Below are positions 25,267 to 34,476 of a DNA stretch of 64,000 nucleotides, one piece after another. The stretch comes from Paenibacillus chondroitinus NBRC 15376. GTDB lineage: Bacteria; Bacillota; Bacilli; Paenibacillales; NBRC-103111. The position numbers and the translations under genes were made by a program. The number at the start of each line of letters is the position of its first letter. Position 1 is the stretch's first letter. Location: positions 124,001 to 188,000 of the forward strand of contig NZ_BILW01000005.1 in NCBI RefSeq assembly GCF_004000765.1, given 5' to 3'. The notes under the pieces were generated by a model that saw nothing but the letters and a program-made list of their open reading frames with translations, did not search any database and was not told the DNA's origin.

Positions 25267-25728
25267 ATGAATAGAGCGCTTATAACAGCATTGTTAGGAA
25301 TTGGTACCGCACAGGCGTTAAAAATGCCTCTTACTTATATGACAACGAAGAAGTGGGACTGGTCGCAACTCATTCAAACCGGTGGAATGCCTAGTTCGCA
25401 CTCCGCGGGTGTGTCGGCTTTAGCAACTTATATCGCTATGAAAAGAGGGCTCTCGGCCGTTGATTTTGCCATTAGCTCGGTGTTTGGTGCTGTCGTCATG
25501 TACGACGCCATGGGAGTTCGTCATGCAGCTGGGGAGATTGCCATAGAAGTGAACGAAATTGATGTGCAGGTAGAGCGGTTAGCTAAACAACATCCGGGTT
25601 TATACCATGCTCGCAGACGGAAGGCTTTGAAAGAAAAATTGGGTCATTTGCCGCGGGAAGTCTTGGGCGGTGCGATTTTGGGGGTAGCCATCGGCGCTTC
25701 CAGCTATTTGTTGGAGAAAAAGAGGTAG
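25267..25728 (+). CDS. YuiD-like divergent PAP2 membrane protein
   Basis: 153 aa from ATG 25267 (GAGAGGTGAG upstream). GGMPSSHSAGVSAL and DAMGVRHAAGEIA are the conserved motifs of the divergent PAP2 (DUF212) family, with membrane helices at both ends. Fold relatives are lipid phosphatases; activity of this subfamily is not established. Divergent from the CBS gene. Confidence 0.85.
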   Translation: MNRALITALLGIGTAQALKMPLTYMTTKKWDWSQLIQTGGMPSSHSAGVSALATYIAMKRGLSAVDFAISSVFGAVVMYDAMGVRHAAGEIAIEVNEIDVQVERLAKQHPGLYHARRRKALKEKLGHLPREVLGGAILGVAIGASSYLLEKKR

Positions 25729-25803
25729 GCTTTGACGCGTGTGGACATCCTTTCTTGAATGATATAAGATCAAGGAATATTCATTGAAAGGAAGAAAGTC
25801 CAC

Positions 25804-26241
25804 ATGCAAATCATTCGTGTTACTAGTCATGATCAACTGAAAGATTGCTTTAAGGTTCGTTTCAAAGTATTTGTAGACGAGCAGCAAGTGCCTGAACATT
25901 TGGAGATGGACGAAAAGGATGAATCGCCGGAAGCTTGCCATCATTTCCTTATTCTAGACGGTGAACAACCGGTAGCCGCAGCCCGTTGGTACGAATACCA
26001 GCCCCAAACCGCCAAGTTTCAGCGTGTAGCTGTTTTGAAAGAATATAGAGGCCAATCCCTCGGCAAACAAATCATTCTGGCTATGGAGCAGCAAGCCCGC
26101 GAATTGAACTGCACGTCATCCATTCTGGATGCGCAGTGCCAGGCTGAGGGCTTTTATAGTCAACTAGGATATCATGTCATCTCAACAGAACCATTCTACG
26201 ATGCAGGCATTCTGCACGTAAGAATGAAAAAGCCGCTGTAA
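25804..26241 (+). CDS. GNAT family N-acetyltransferase
   Basis: 145 aa. Acetyl-CoA-binding motif A reads RVAVLKEYRGQSLGKQI (res. ~78-94), followed by AEGFYSQLGYHV. This ElaA/YjcF-like form acts on an unknown amine. RBS GAAAGGAAG. Its stop codon lies inside the terminator stem. Confidence 0.88.
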   Translation: MQIIRVTSHDQLKDCFKVRFKVFVDEQQVPEHLEMDEKDESPEACHHFLILDGEQPVAAARWYEYQPQTAKFQRVAVLKEYRGQSLGKQIILAMEQQARELNCTSSILDAQCQAEGFYSQLGYHVISTEPFYDAGILHVRMKKPL

Positions 26242-26258
26242 CTACAGCGGCTTTTTTT
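26227..26258. terminator. Terminator overlapping the stop codon
   Basis: GCCGCTGT AACT ACAGCGGC plus seven T; works for the plus gene and possibly both directions. Confidence 0.9.
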
Positions 26259-26270
26259 GCTATGACGATG

Positions 26271-27848
26271 TTATTGCGCCAATGGGAAAGTAATGATGAA
26301 TCGTGTGCCAGTGCCAAGCTCGCTTTCCACCTCCAGTGTACCTTGGTGATCTTGCACGATTTTGTAGCAGATCGATAAACCAAGCCCTGTGCCGGATTCT
26401 TTGGTCGTGAAGAAGGGATGGAAAATTTTCTCCAACTGTTCGTTTGGAATCCCGGGGCCATTATCGGCAATGACGACCGTCACGCTTTTGGCATCAGACG
26501 TCAATTGCATGTGTACGACACCGTTTTCTTCCATGGCTTCGCAGGCATTTTTTACGAGATTAAGAAGCAATTGAATCATTTTATCCTGATCCATCAAGAC
26601 AAGGACGGGCTCCGTCGCTTCTTTGTAGTGAATTTGATGGCCGAATCGGGTTGCTTCCGACTCCATCAGCGCGATGACCCTGAGCACACACTCGTGCAAG
26701 GAGTAGACGCGAAAATCGATGCTATGAGGCTTGGAGAATTGCAGGAATTCACCGGTTAAATCACTCATGCGATCAATTTCCTCCATAATCAAGCTGTACC
26801 AATTTTCTATATTGTAACCGTTTGCTTTGGAGATTTGCAGAAATCCTTTGATCGTTGTAAGCGGGTTTCGTATTTCATGAGCCATACCGGAAGCCAATTC
26901 GCCGATTACCCTTAGCTTATCGGATCGAAGCATATGCTCTTCACGCTTTAGCCAAGACTCCCGTTTACTCGTAAATAAGTTATTCTCAGCTAACAAGATC
27001 AGATCATCTTTCGTCAAGCCGTCCAGCGGATAGGAAGCAATCCCGTATGTAATTTGGATACCAGTCAGTTTAGGCAGTTCGGAGTCCAGCTTTAGTTTTA
27101 AAGAGGATGTGGCTGATTGGTCAGCAACTAGCGGCATAACGACTGCGAATTCATCACCGCCGTATCTCGCTATGAAGAGCGCATCTTTAAACAAGATTTG
27201 GAGGAGCTCCGCCATCTGCTTCAAGATAAAGTTTCCAGCCTGAAAACCGCGGGTCGTATTCATCGATTTCAAATCCGTGCAGTCGATCAGAATCAGGACC
27301 AGACCCTGTTTCTGACGAATGAGCTGCTCAAGCCGGCGATGGGACTCTTCATAGTTGTAAAGGCCTGTTAGCGAATCCTGCTGCGAGAATAAGTATCGCT
27401 CCTTTTTCAATCGATCAGCTTGTTTAAGCGTGGAATATGTTGCTTTCGTCAGTAATGAAACCGTTGTGAAATGCAGCAAGCATTCAATCCCATAAATCCA
27501 AAGCAAGTCATAGAGTCCTTTAATGAGATATACATTGCCCAAAAAAATAAGCGCGTAGGAGGCGGACAGCACCCACGATTTTTTGCGATTTTCTTCTGTA
27601 TAAATATCGTAGAGCAGCGTTAGTATGTATAGAGGGAGGATCAAGTTTAAATGACCTATGTAATGTAGGAAGCCAATGATCAGTAGGCGGAGCCAGGGCA
27701 TTCCTGCATGTTTGATTGGAATACGGAAGCTTATCAAGTACAGTAAAACGAAAAGGATTTGTAAAGGAGTGTTAATGGAAGTGTGGAGAACTGTCGTATA
27801 TAGCATAAAAATAAATGCGTAAGCAAAAAGAATCCAATTGATTATCAA
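26271..27848 (-). CDS. Membrane GGDEF-histidine kinase fusion
   Basis: 525 aa from a TTG start (CAGGAGATGAT 3-8 nt upstream). Order: ~5 TM helices (res. 1-140), GGDEF domain (~150-300) with intact GGDEF at 230-234, then HisKA (His324, HEIRNPL) and HATPase (N434, DNGPGIP 462-468, GTGLGL 486-491). The GGDEF domain keeps D189 but has MNTTRG and AGN where active enzymes have ND..GH and GD; no RxxD inhibitory site. So c-di-GMP synthesis is doubtful and the domain may sense GTP. The transmitter resembles KinB-type sporulation kinases. No response regulator adjacent. Confidence 0.88.
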   Translation of the reverse strand: MIINWILFAYAFIFMLYTTVLHTSINTPLQILFVLLYLISFRIPIKHAGMPWLRLLIIGFLHYIGHLNLILPLYILTLLYDIYTEENRKKSWVLSASYALIFLGNVYLIKGLYDLLWIYGIECLLHFTTVSLLTKATYSTLKQADRLKKERYLFSQQDSLTGLYNYEESHRRLEQLIRQKQGLVLILIDCTDLKSMNTTRGFQAGNFILKQMAELLQILFKDALFIARYGGDEFAVVMPLVADQSATSSLKLKLDSELPKLTGIQITYGIASYPLDGLTKDDLILLAENNLFTSKRESWLKREEHMLRSDKLRVIGELASGMAHEIRNPLTTIKGFLQISKANGYNIENWYSLIMEEIDRMSDLTGEFLQFSKPHSIDFRVYSLHECVLRVIALMESEATRFGHQIHYKEATEPVLVLMDQDKMIQLLLNLVKNACEAMEENGVVHMQLTSDAKSVTVVIADNGPGIPNEQLEKIFHPFFTTKESGTGLGLSICYKIVQDHQGTLEVESELGTGTRFIITFPLAQ

Positions 27849-27967
27849 AGTATCATCTCCTGCAAATTACGATGTCCAGAATAACCACTCTTGTGAAATG
27901 TTCTCTGTCTCTTACCCAAATCCTGCTTTCAGGCAAAAAGAATAGGAAATAAACACGGATTTTCGCG

Positions 27968-28005
27968 AAAAAAGAACCTTCAGGGGGTTGAATTCCTAAG
28001 GTTCC
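27968..28005 (-). terminator. Terminator of the metallo-hydrolase gene
   Basis: Minus-strand GAACCTT...AAGGTTC followed by T6. Confidence 0.8.
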
Positions 28006-28015
28006 ATGATGATAA

Positions 28016-28768
28016 TTATTCTGGAAGATCAATAATTTCGTGCTGGACGGCAAACCGCATATGGCCGGTTTTGCCAATGAAATCGCTCATATTGTCGGCA
28101 TAATGCATGAGATAGATCCGCTGTTGAATATGTTCAGGTAACGTAAGCAATTCGTCAAGTGTAGCATGGATGAATCCTTGGCCGCTTAATTGACAATCAT
28201 GAAAGATCGTATGGCAGTTTCTTTTGGCGGCAACTTCGTAAACGAGCAGTTCTTCACTGAAGCGGACATCCGCACTATAGAAGATTCGGTCGTTGATAAA
28301 CAGCGAGTAGCTGGGCTTGCAGGAAATATGAAGTGTTGGCACAAGTTCAATGGTTAAACCAGGGCCTATGACAACAGGCACTTGTTCCTCAATCACAATG
28401 ACGTCAAAATAATCCTCGAGGGAATGATAGCCTTCTTCCGGATTATACATGCCGCCTTTCAAAGTGTTTTCCCATAACGTATCTGCAATTGCTTGAGTCA
28501 GGTAGAGCTTTGTTTTCTTCTGATTGCTTTCATATAATAAGCGGAAAGCCATTTCTTCCAATCCGCCAACGTGATCCGCATGAATGTGTGAAATCACGAT
28601 GCCATCGATTTGATCCGGCTGCAGCTGTATATCGTAAAGCGATCTTGGCGTTGTTGAGCCACAGTCGATGAGTAGATTTCTTTCGGTTGAACGGATTAAT
28701 GCGCTTGTATTATAAAATGTTTTGGCAAAAGCACTGCCGGTTCCCAACATTTGAATTTGCAAACTCAT
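28016..28768 (-). CDS. MBL-fold metallo-hydrolase (RNase Z-like fold)
   Basis: 250 aa. HIHADH (His61, His63, Asp65, His66) is the dinuclear zinc motif; further ligands in LVPTLHIS, YSADVRF and LMHYADN. LGTGSAFA at the start is shared with RNase Z and PqqB-like relatives. RBS GGAGGCGG. Cytoplasmic, substrate unknown. Confidence 0.85.
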   Translation of the reverse strand: MSLQIQMLGTGSAFAKTFYNTSALIRSTERNLLIDCGSTTPRSLYDIQLQPDQIDGIVISHIHADHVGGLEEMAFRLLYESNQKKTKLYLTQAIADTLWENTLKGGMYNPEEGYHSLEDYFDVIVIEEQVPVVIGPGLTIELVPTLHISCKPSYSLFINDRIFYSADVRFSEELLVYEVAAKRNCHTIFHDCQLSGQGFIHATLDELLTLPEHIQQRIYLMHYADNMSDFIGKTGHMRFAVQHEIIDLPE

Positions 28769-28913
28769 TCAGCCGCCTCCATTTTTCGACAAAAAACATC
28801 TTTTTCTAATGTAGCATGGGAGGTTGTTCGATTTCAACCATAATATGTATGGCGTATAAGCTTAAAGTACGATGTATAAATAAGTTTATTTCATTTAAGG
28901 TGATGATATTGGG

Positions 28914-29807
28914 ATGATTTGGTATTTAATTGGAGCGCTGATCGTGACGGTTGGCTTGATTTTGGTGGGTATTTCTACCTATGTCGGTTGGCAGTTAACA
29001 CATCCGAAACGAAAAATCGTCGATGAGTTCCCTGAGCAATATGGCTTGCAGAAGCAGGATATTGCATTTCCGAGCCAATCGCAGGACGTTGCACTGGATG
29101 GATGGTTTTTCAAATCGCCTTCCGCACCCCAAGGGGAGTTGGCGACGACGGTCATTATGTCACATGGATATGCGGGTACACGACTGGAAAAGGGGCTGCC
29201 GGCGCTTGCTTTAACGAAAGCGATCGTTGAGGACGGCTATCATGTGCTTATGTTTGATTTTCGCAATTCGGGCAATTCGGAAGGCAGCTTGACGACTGTC
29301 GGATATTTGGAGAAGCAAGATTTGTTGGGGGCTATTCAGTGGGTGCGGGAGCATGTCCCTAGTAAAATTTGCTTGCTGGGCTTCTCGATGGGAGGAAGCA
29401 CGTCACTTTTGGCTGCAGCAGAAGAATCCTCCGTTGCGGGGGTGATTACAGATAGTGCTTTTAGCCAGCTAAGCCCATACTTGCGAGATAACCTGCCGGT
29501 GTGGTCGAAGCTGCCAAGATTTCCGTTCACACCTTTGATTTTGGGCATTTTGCCAAGACTGATAGGGATTAATCCCCGGCATGTAGATGCGCTTGCGGCT
29601 GTTGATCGCATTTATCCGAGACCGATTCTTTTTATACACAGCAAAGATGACGATGCGATTCCATGGTCAAATAGTGAAGGGATGTGGCGTCGGCATCCAG
29701 ACGTTTTTGAGCTGTGGCTCACACAAAAAGCGGGGCATGTCGGGTCTTATAACATGCAGCCGGAGGCGTACAACCAACGCGTTCTATCATTTTTATCAAA
29801 ATTATAA
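28914..29807 (+). CDS. Membrane-anchored alpha/beta hydrolase (YqkD-like)
   Basis: 297 aa with an N-terminal TM anchor (res. 4-28). Oxyanion region MSHGYAGTR, nucleophile GFSMGGS (Ser158), Asp246/247 (HSKDDD) and His275 (KAGHVGS). Close in layout to B. subtilis YqkD. AAGGTGATGA precedes the ATG. Outward-facing hydrolase of unknown substrate. Confidence 0.87.
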   Translation: MIWYLIGALIVTVGLILVGISTYVGWQLTHPKRKIVDEFPEQYGLQKQDIAFPSQSQDVALDGWFFKSPSAPQGELATTVIMSHGYAGTRLEKGLPALALTKAIVEDGYHVLMFDFRNSGNSEGSLTTVGYLEKQDLLGAIQWVREHVPSKICLLGFSMGGSTSLLAAAEESSVAGVITDSAFSQLSPYLRDNLPVWSKLPRFPFTPLILGILPRLIGINPRHVDALAAVDRIYPRPILFIHSKDDDAIPWSNSEGMWRRHPDVFELWLTQKAGHVGSYNMQPEAYNQRVLSFLSKL

Positions 29808-29888
29808 AATCATCGCAACTCTTTTTAACCTCCGGAGTATAAAGATGCAGACATAAAGTTTACTAACGAGAGCTGGAGGTTATTCAAA

Positions 29889-30509
29889 ATGAAAGTTGTT
29901 CAGCGGATATTTACGTTGATGCTGGTGTTTTTTGTTCTAAGTACGGCTGCAGTGGTGGCCTCGTCGATATGGGGGGATTATAAGGGATTTAACATTGCCC
30001 GACTGGTCGTCAACGATACGACATCGGAGTTCGGGGATTCGGATGTTCCGCCTCTTATCGTTGATGGCAGCACCGTTTTACCTTTACGTGCGGTTAGCGA
30101 TGCCTTGCAAGCGCTGGTGAAATGGGATAACACCAATAAGACGGCCTATTTGTACAAACCGAACGTACACTTGTTCTTCACAACGGAAGTGCGGAAAGAC
30201 TCGGCCATCGTTCCATTTGGCGTCGTTGAACGCGGGAAGCAAGCGGATTTTATTGTGTTTGCACAAGTGGATAATTTGAAAACAAGCATTAGTTCTGTCA
30301 AAGTTTCCATTGTGTCGCCAAGCGGCAAAAGTGTGGTTACACCTGTAGTGAAAGCTATCACGGACTCCAAAGAGTCTTTCTGGCTGAAGGTGCCTTTGTA
30401 TGGCGTTTCATTTGACGAAGCAGGCACTTATGTTGTTAAATTCGCGATGCAGGCTACAGGCTCTAGCGATTATTCCGTCGTATCCGAGAAGCAAATTCAA
30501 TCCGAATAG
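29889..30509 (+). CDS. Secreted protein with copper-amine-oxidase N-terminal domain
   Basis: 206 aa. Signal peptide (ends VVASS), one PF07833-like repeat (PPLIVDGSTVLPLRAVSDALQALVKWD, res. ~56-85), then an immunoglobulin-like domain (~100-200). The repeat is a wall-associated module in Paenibacilli; no oxidase activity implied. RBS CTGGAGG. Confidence 0.82.
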   Translation: MKVVQRIFTLMLVFFVLSTAAVVASSIWGDYKGFNIARLVVNDTTSEFGDSDVPPLIVDGSTVLPLRAVSDALQALVKWDNTNKTAYLYKPNVHLFFTTEVRKDSAIVPFGVVERGKQADFIVFAQVDNLKTSISSVKVSIVSPSGKSVVTPVVKAITDSKESFWLKVPLYGVSFDEAGTYVVKFAMQATGSSDYSVVSEKQIQSE

Positions 30510-30600
30510 GATAAGCTCGCAAGAAAGTGGTTTGACCTCTGAATATGAAAATGTTAGGATAATGACGTAACTAATTATTCGACGAAATGAGGTTCTGCCT

Positions 30601-30912
30601 GTGAGCGATGAGAAGCACGATCATGTACACGGCCCGGACTGTGACCACGATCACGAGCATGGGGAAGATGTTTTTATCGTAACGGACGAGAACGGTGAAG
30701 AGCATGAGATGGTTATGGTGTATACCTTCCAATCTCAAGAGCAAGCTTATGCGGTATTGCTTGATCGCAATGATCCTGAAGCGGACGGCGTTATTTTCCG
30801 TGTTGAGGAAGATGGCGACGATGCATTCCTAGTCAACATTGAGGATGAAGAAGAATGGGAACGCGTAGTGACCATTTACAATGAGATCGTAGCTCAAGAA
30901 GGCGAAGAATAA
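30601..30912 (+). CDS. DUF1292 protein with His-rich N-terminus
   Basis: 103 aa from GTG (ATGAGG upstream). Residues 1-22 are HDHVHGPDCDHDHEHG, a likely metal-binding tail; the remainder (FIVTDENGEEHEMVMVYTFQ...) is the acidic DUF1292 domain, normally found beside ruvX/alaS. Here it stands alone. Function unknown. Confidence 0.87.
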   Translation: MSDEKHDHVHGPDCDHDHEHGEDVFIVTDENGEEHEMVMVYTFQSQEQAYAVLLDRNDPEADGVIFRVEEDGDDAFLVNIEDEEEWERVVTIYNEIVAQEGEE

Positions 30913-30925
30913 GAGCTATACATAA

Positions 30926-30973
30926 GAAAGGGCTGTCCAGTCAGTAGATGATCTACTGAAGGGCAGCCCTTTC
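30926..30973 (+). terminator. Terminator
   Basis: AAAGGGCTG...CAGCCCTTT with inner TCAGTAGAT/ATCTACTGA. Confidence 0.85.
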
Positions 30974-30987
30974 ACTATTGATATGAA

Positions 30988-31034
30988 ACGGGGCTGTCCC
31001 AGCGGTTTGAATAAACCATTTGGGACAGCCCCGT
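30988..31034. terminator. Second, very stable hairpin between convergent genes
   Basis: 14-bp perfect stem ACGGGGCTGTCCCA / TGGGACAGCCCCGT with an inner GGTTT/AAACC pair. It shares GGGCTGTCC with the preceding terminator. Probably ends the minus-strand gene. Confidence 0.65.
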
Positions 31035-31046
31035 TCGTGTAAAATG

Positions 31047-31466
31047 TTATTTTCTAGGGTTGAAGTACATGATTCTGCCATTAAATAGATGAAGTTCAGC
31101 TTTCAACAATTTACCAAGGTATTTGCAGAACTCATTGCCTTTGCTCTTATCGCCATGAGTGGCGTCGTCAGGTAATACGACTTGAACATAATGCCGGTCT
31201 TCCTCTTGAACCTTCTCGCTGCCGACACCAATCACGATATATTTGTATAAAGGATTGATACCTTTCAGATAGAACCATTTGCCTTCGCCTTCCGGCTTCG
31301 TCTCAATGGTATAAGGGAATCCGGCCTCGTCATATTCCCAGCCAAGCTGCTTGGCTGTCAGACTGAGCTGCTCACGGTAATGCAAAAGCTTGTCCTTGAG
31401 TTCATCCAAGGTGAGTGCGGGTACTTGGGAGCCTGTTACGAATTTAATATAAGCGCTTTGAGCCAT
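31047..31466 (-). CDS. DUF1885-like protein
   Basis: 139 aa, starts MAQSAYIKFVTGSQVPALT. Mixed alpha/beta, ends HLFNGRIMYFNPRK. I associate the pattern with DUF1885 of Bacilli, at moderate certainty. Single gene, function unknown. Confidence 0.75.
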   Translation of the reverse strand: MAQSAYIKFVTGSQVPALTLDELKDKLLHYREQLSLTAKQLGWEYDEAGFPYTIETKPEGEGKWFYLKGINPLYKYIVIGVGSEKVQEEDRHYVQVVLPDDATHGDKSKGNEFCKYLGKLLKAELHLFNGRIMYFNPRK

Positions 31467-31551
31467 TCCTTGTTCACCTCATTCGCTAAACATCACCAAC
31501 ATCATAGCATCATGTAAACGGTTTTACAATAACTACCTATCAGTTAAAAGC

Positions 31552-33021
31552 TTAGAATATCGCCTGTGTCTCAACGATAACTTTGACGTTTTGAACGCTG
31601 CGGTCCTCTGGGCCCTTGACAGGAAGTCCAACCTCAACATGCTCGACGATGTAATCAATAAGTTCTTGTGTGATGACCTCACCTGGAAGCAAAATCGGAA
31701 TTCCCGGTGGATAGACATAGATGAACTCAGCGATGATCCGGTCGGCGGAGTCTTTGAACGGCAGAATTTCGGTCTCGCCATAGAAAGCATCTCGCGGTGT
31801 CAACGTCAATTGAGGAATAGCAGGAACTTTAATGACTACCTCTTTGACTTCAACAACATCGTCATTCATATGCGAGAGTTTGCGCAGAGCTTCTAGTAGA
31901 GTCTCGATGTTCTCTGGCGTATCACCCGGAGTAATGAGGCAGAGAATGTTGTACATATCGCTCATTTCGACTTCGATATTGTAGTGCTCGCGCAGCCAGT
32001 TCTCGACTTCGAAGCCCGTGACGCCGAGCTTTCGCACGTGGACACATATTTTCGTCGGATCATAAGTGAAAGTTGCTTCTTCGCCTAGAATTTCTTCCCC
32101 AAAGCAGTAGAGGTTCTCAATTTCATTTATTTGCTTTCTGGCATACTGAGCAAGGGCGATGGTACGTTCCGCCATTTCATAACCGTTCAAGGCCAAGTGC
32201 CTGCGGGCTGTATCCAGCGAAGCTAATAAGATATAGGACGTAGAAGTCGTCGTAAGCATAGAGATAATCGTTTGAATCCGCTTCGGATTTACGCGATTTC
32301 CTTTTACGTTCAAGACGGAGCTTTGCGTCATGGAACCGCCAAGCTTATGAACGCTAGTCGCGGCCATATCAGCGCCTGCTTCCATAGCGGACATCGGCAG
32401 TTTGTCATGGAAGTGAATGAGCACGCCATGCGCTTCATCAACGAGGACCGGCATGTTATAGCTGTGTACCAGATCAACGATTTCTTTTAAATTCGTGCAT
32501 ACGCCATAGTAAGTCGGGTTGATGACCAAGACAGCTTTGGCGTCGGGATGCTTTTCGAGCGCTCTGCGGACAGAACGAGTCGGAATACCGTGGTCGATTC
32601 CTAAGTTCTTGTCACGAGCTGGTTGGATAAACACTGGCTTAGCGCCTACGAAAATAATCGCGGCAAGTACGGATTTATGTACGTTTCGCGGAACGATAAT
32701 TTTATCGCCCTCGGAGCAGACGGTCATAATCATCGTCATAATGGCTCCGCTTGTTCCTTGTACGGAGAAAAACGTATGGTCGGCGCCATAGGCGTCCGCA
32801 GCCAGCTTCTGGGCTTCCTCAATGACACCCATCGGTTGATGGAGATCATCCAGCGGTGCTATATTGATGAGGTCGATGGACAGGGCGTTGTCTCCAATAA
32901 AGGAACGAAACTCCGGGTCCATGCCGACTCCTTTTTTGTGGCCAGGAATGTGAAATTGAATCGGATTTCTTTCAGCATGCTTGAGCAATGCATTGAACAG
33001 GGGGGTACGGGTATGATCCAC
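31552..33021 (-). CDS. PLP-dependent Orn/Lys/Arg decarboxylase (SpeA-like)
   Basis: 489 aa from GTG (AGAAGGGAAG upstream). PLP Lys226 lies in SVHKLGGSMTQSS, with Asp195/His198 in VDEAHG and the substrate loop FHIPGHKKG near the start. Length matches the short Gram-positive form (B. subtilis SpeA, arginine decarboxylase making agmatine for polyamines), but the C-terminus cannot separate Arg from Lys/Orn. Single gene; polyamine genes are not adjacent. Confidence 0.9.
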   Translation of the reverse strand: MDHTRTPLFNALLKHAERNPIQFHIPGHKKGVGMDPEFRSFIGDNALSIDLINIAPLDDLHQPMGVIEEAQKLAADAYGADHTFFSVQGTSGAIMTMIMTVCSEGDKIIVPRNVHKSVLAAIIFVGAKPVFIQPARDKNLGIDHGIPTRSVRRALEKHPDAKAVLVINPTYYGVCTNLKEIVDLVHSYNMPVLVDEAHGVLIHFHDKLPMSAMEAGADMAATSVHKLGGSMTQSSVLNVKGNRVNPKRIQTIISMLTTTSTSYILLASLDTARRHLALNGYEMAERTIALAQYARKQINEIENLYCFGEEILGEEATFTYDPTKICVHVRKLGVTGFEVENWLREHYNIEVEMSDMYNILCLITPGDTPENIETLLEALRKLSHMNDDVVEVKEVVIKVPAIPQLTLTPRDAFYGETEILPFKDSADRIIAEFIYVYPPGIPILLPGEVITQELIDYIVEHVEVGLPVKGPEDRSVQNVKVIVETQAIF

Positions 33022-33191
33022 CTGATTATCGCTTCCCTTCTATCGTGGATTGCTTGTCGAAAGTTGCAACAAACAAAATGAGTATATCAAACTAGAGATT
33101 TCATGCAAGCTAATTTTTTGAAAATAGTTTGTGCAAATTGGGGAAAAACTAACAACACTTGTTAAAATACGGCCAAATAAGGAGAAATCGC

Positions 33192-34442
33192 ATGATTTTG
33201 AGACAAAAATGGCGGAAAAACCAGCTGTTTTCCCCATTTGTGATCGAATTGTTAATTATTATGTTTATCGTCGAATTTGTGAAGGGTGCACTGCTCATTA
33301 CCATATTGCCGGTATATATGAAAACAGGGCTTGGCGCATCCGCGTTTATTATCGGGTGGACGCTTGCGGCGCAATATATCGGTGATAATGTGCTTCGCAC
33401 GCCCGTTGGCTGGATTATTGATAAGCTCGGTTACCGTACAACCATGCTCACAGGTGTGCTTTTGACCTTTATTTCCGTAATCCTGATGGCGACAACGTCC
33501 CAATATATATGGATGATAGTCGGCTGTGCGCTGCTTGGCTTTGGTACAGCCCCGCTGTGGCCCTGCGTAATTACAGGTACGACGGAAGTGGCGGGAGAGG
33601 ATGGCAAAGCGACGATTATGAGTGTCGTTTACATGGCATGGCTGTCAGGTGTCGGACTGGGTCCGGTGGCGATCAACTTTTTTGTAGGCGAAAATCACTA
33701 CAGCACGGCATTCCGTTTATTAATTGCCTGCATGACGATTGTAGTGCTGGTAGCGTTGATGCTGCCTAGGAAGAGTTCAACTGCGGATGTTGCGACGGAA
33801 AAGGTTTTGACCCACGCTAAAGTACAGAAAGCACCGCTAGCTCAGCGAATTTCAGTCTATCTGAGTGAAGTAAAGCGATCGATGTCTGTTAGTCCGCTGA
33901 TGTTTCCCGCGATGTTCGCGCAGACGTTTGCTCTTGGCATATTGACACCGATTTTGACCCTGTATGCCAAAGAGGTGTTAAAGCTTTCCTCCTTTGCATA
34001 CAGCATGTTTTTGATTGCCGGAGGAGCTGTTACGGTCATTTGTTTAGTTCCGATGGGGAAATGGGTGGATCGCCGAGGCATACGTCCGTTTTTGATAGCG
34101 GGATTTACGATAAGCGCAGCAGCGCTGCTGCTGTTTACATATGCCAAGTCTATGACCATACTGTATGTATTGGTAGCCCTGCTTGGAATCGGCTATGCGT
34201 TTATCATACCTTCCTGGAATGCATTGATTGCTTCAGCGATACCACCTGAGAAAAGAGGGGCGGTATGGGGGTTTTTCCTGACGATTGAAGGGCTCGGAAT
34301 GATCGTCGGCCCGATTGTTTCCGGCAAACTTTGGGATGTATATGGTTATCATGCGCCTTTCTTGATGAGCGGTTCAGTCCTCGTACTGTTACTTGTTCTT
34401 CAAATGTTCATTTCCATCCCCAAAAAAGGTATGGTACGATAA
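33192..34442 (+). CDS. MFS transporter
   Basis: 416 aa, 12 TM helices. Start at ATG 33192 because AAGGAG is 6 nt upstream. Motif A-like loop GWIIDKLGYRTT (res. ~76-87) and mid-protein MGKWVDRRGIRPF. Type of an efflux or uptake permease of unknown substrate. Lies 34 bp before a second MFS gene. Confidence 0.87.
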   Translation: MILRQKWRKNQLFSPFVIELLIIMFIVEFVKGALLITILPVYMKTGLGASAFIIGWTLAAQYIGDNVLRTPVGWIIDKLGYRTTMLTGVLLTFISVILMATTSQYIWMIVGCALLGFGTAPLWPCVITGTTEVAGEDGKATIMSVVYMAWLSGVGLGPVAINFFVGENHYSTAFRLLIACMTIVVLVALMLPRKSSTADVATEKVLTHAKVQKAPLAQRISVYLSEVKRSMSVSPLMFPAMFAQTFALGILTPILTLYAKEVLKLSSFAYSMFLIAGGAVTVICLVPMGKWVDRRGIRPFLIAGFTISAAALLLFTYAKSMTILYVLVALLGIGYAFIIPSWNALIASAIPPEKRGAVWGFFLTIEGLGMIVGPIVSGKLWDVYGYHAPFLMSGSVLVLLLVLQMFISIPKKGMVR

Positions 34443-34476
34443 GGAAAAATGTTTGGTTTGGAGGCTCATAAGCATC

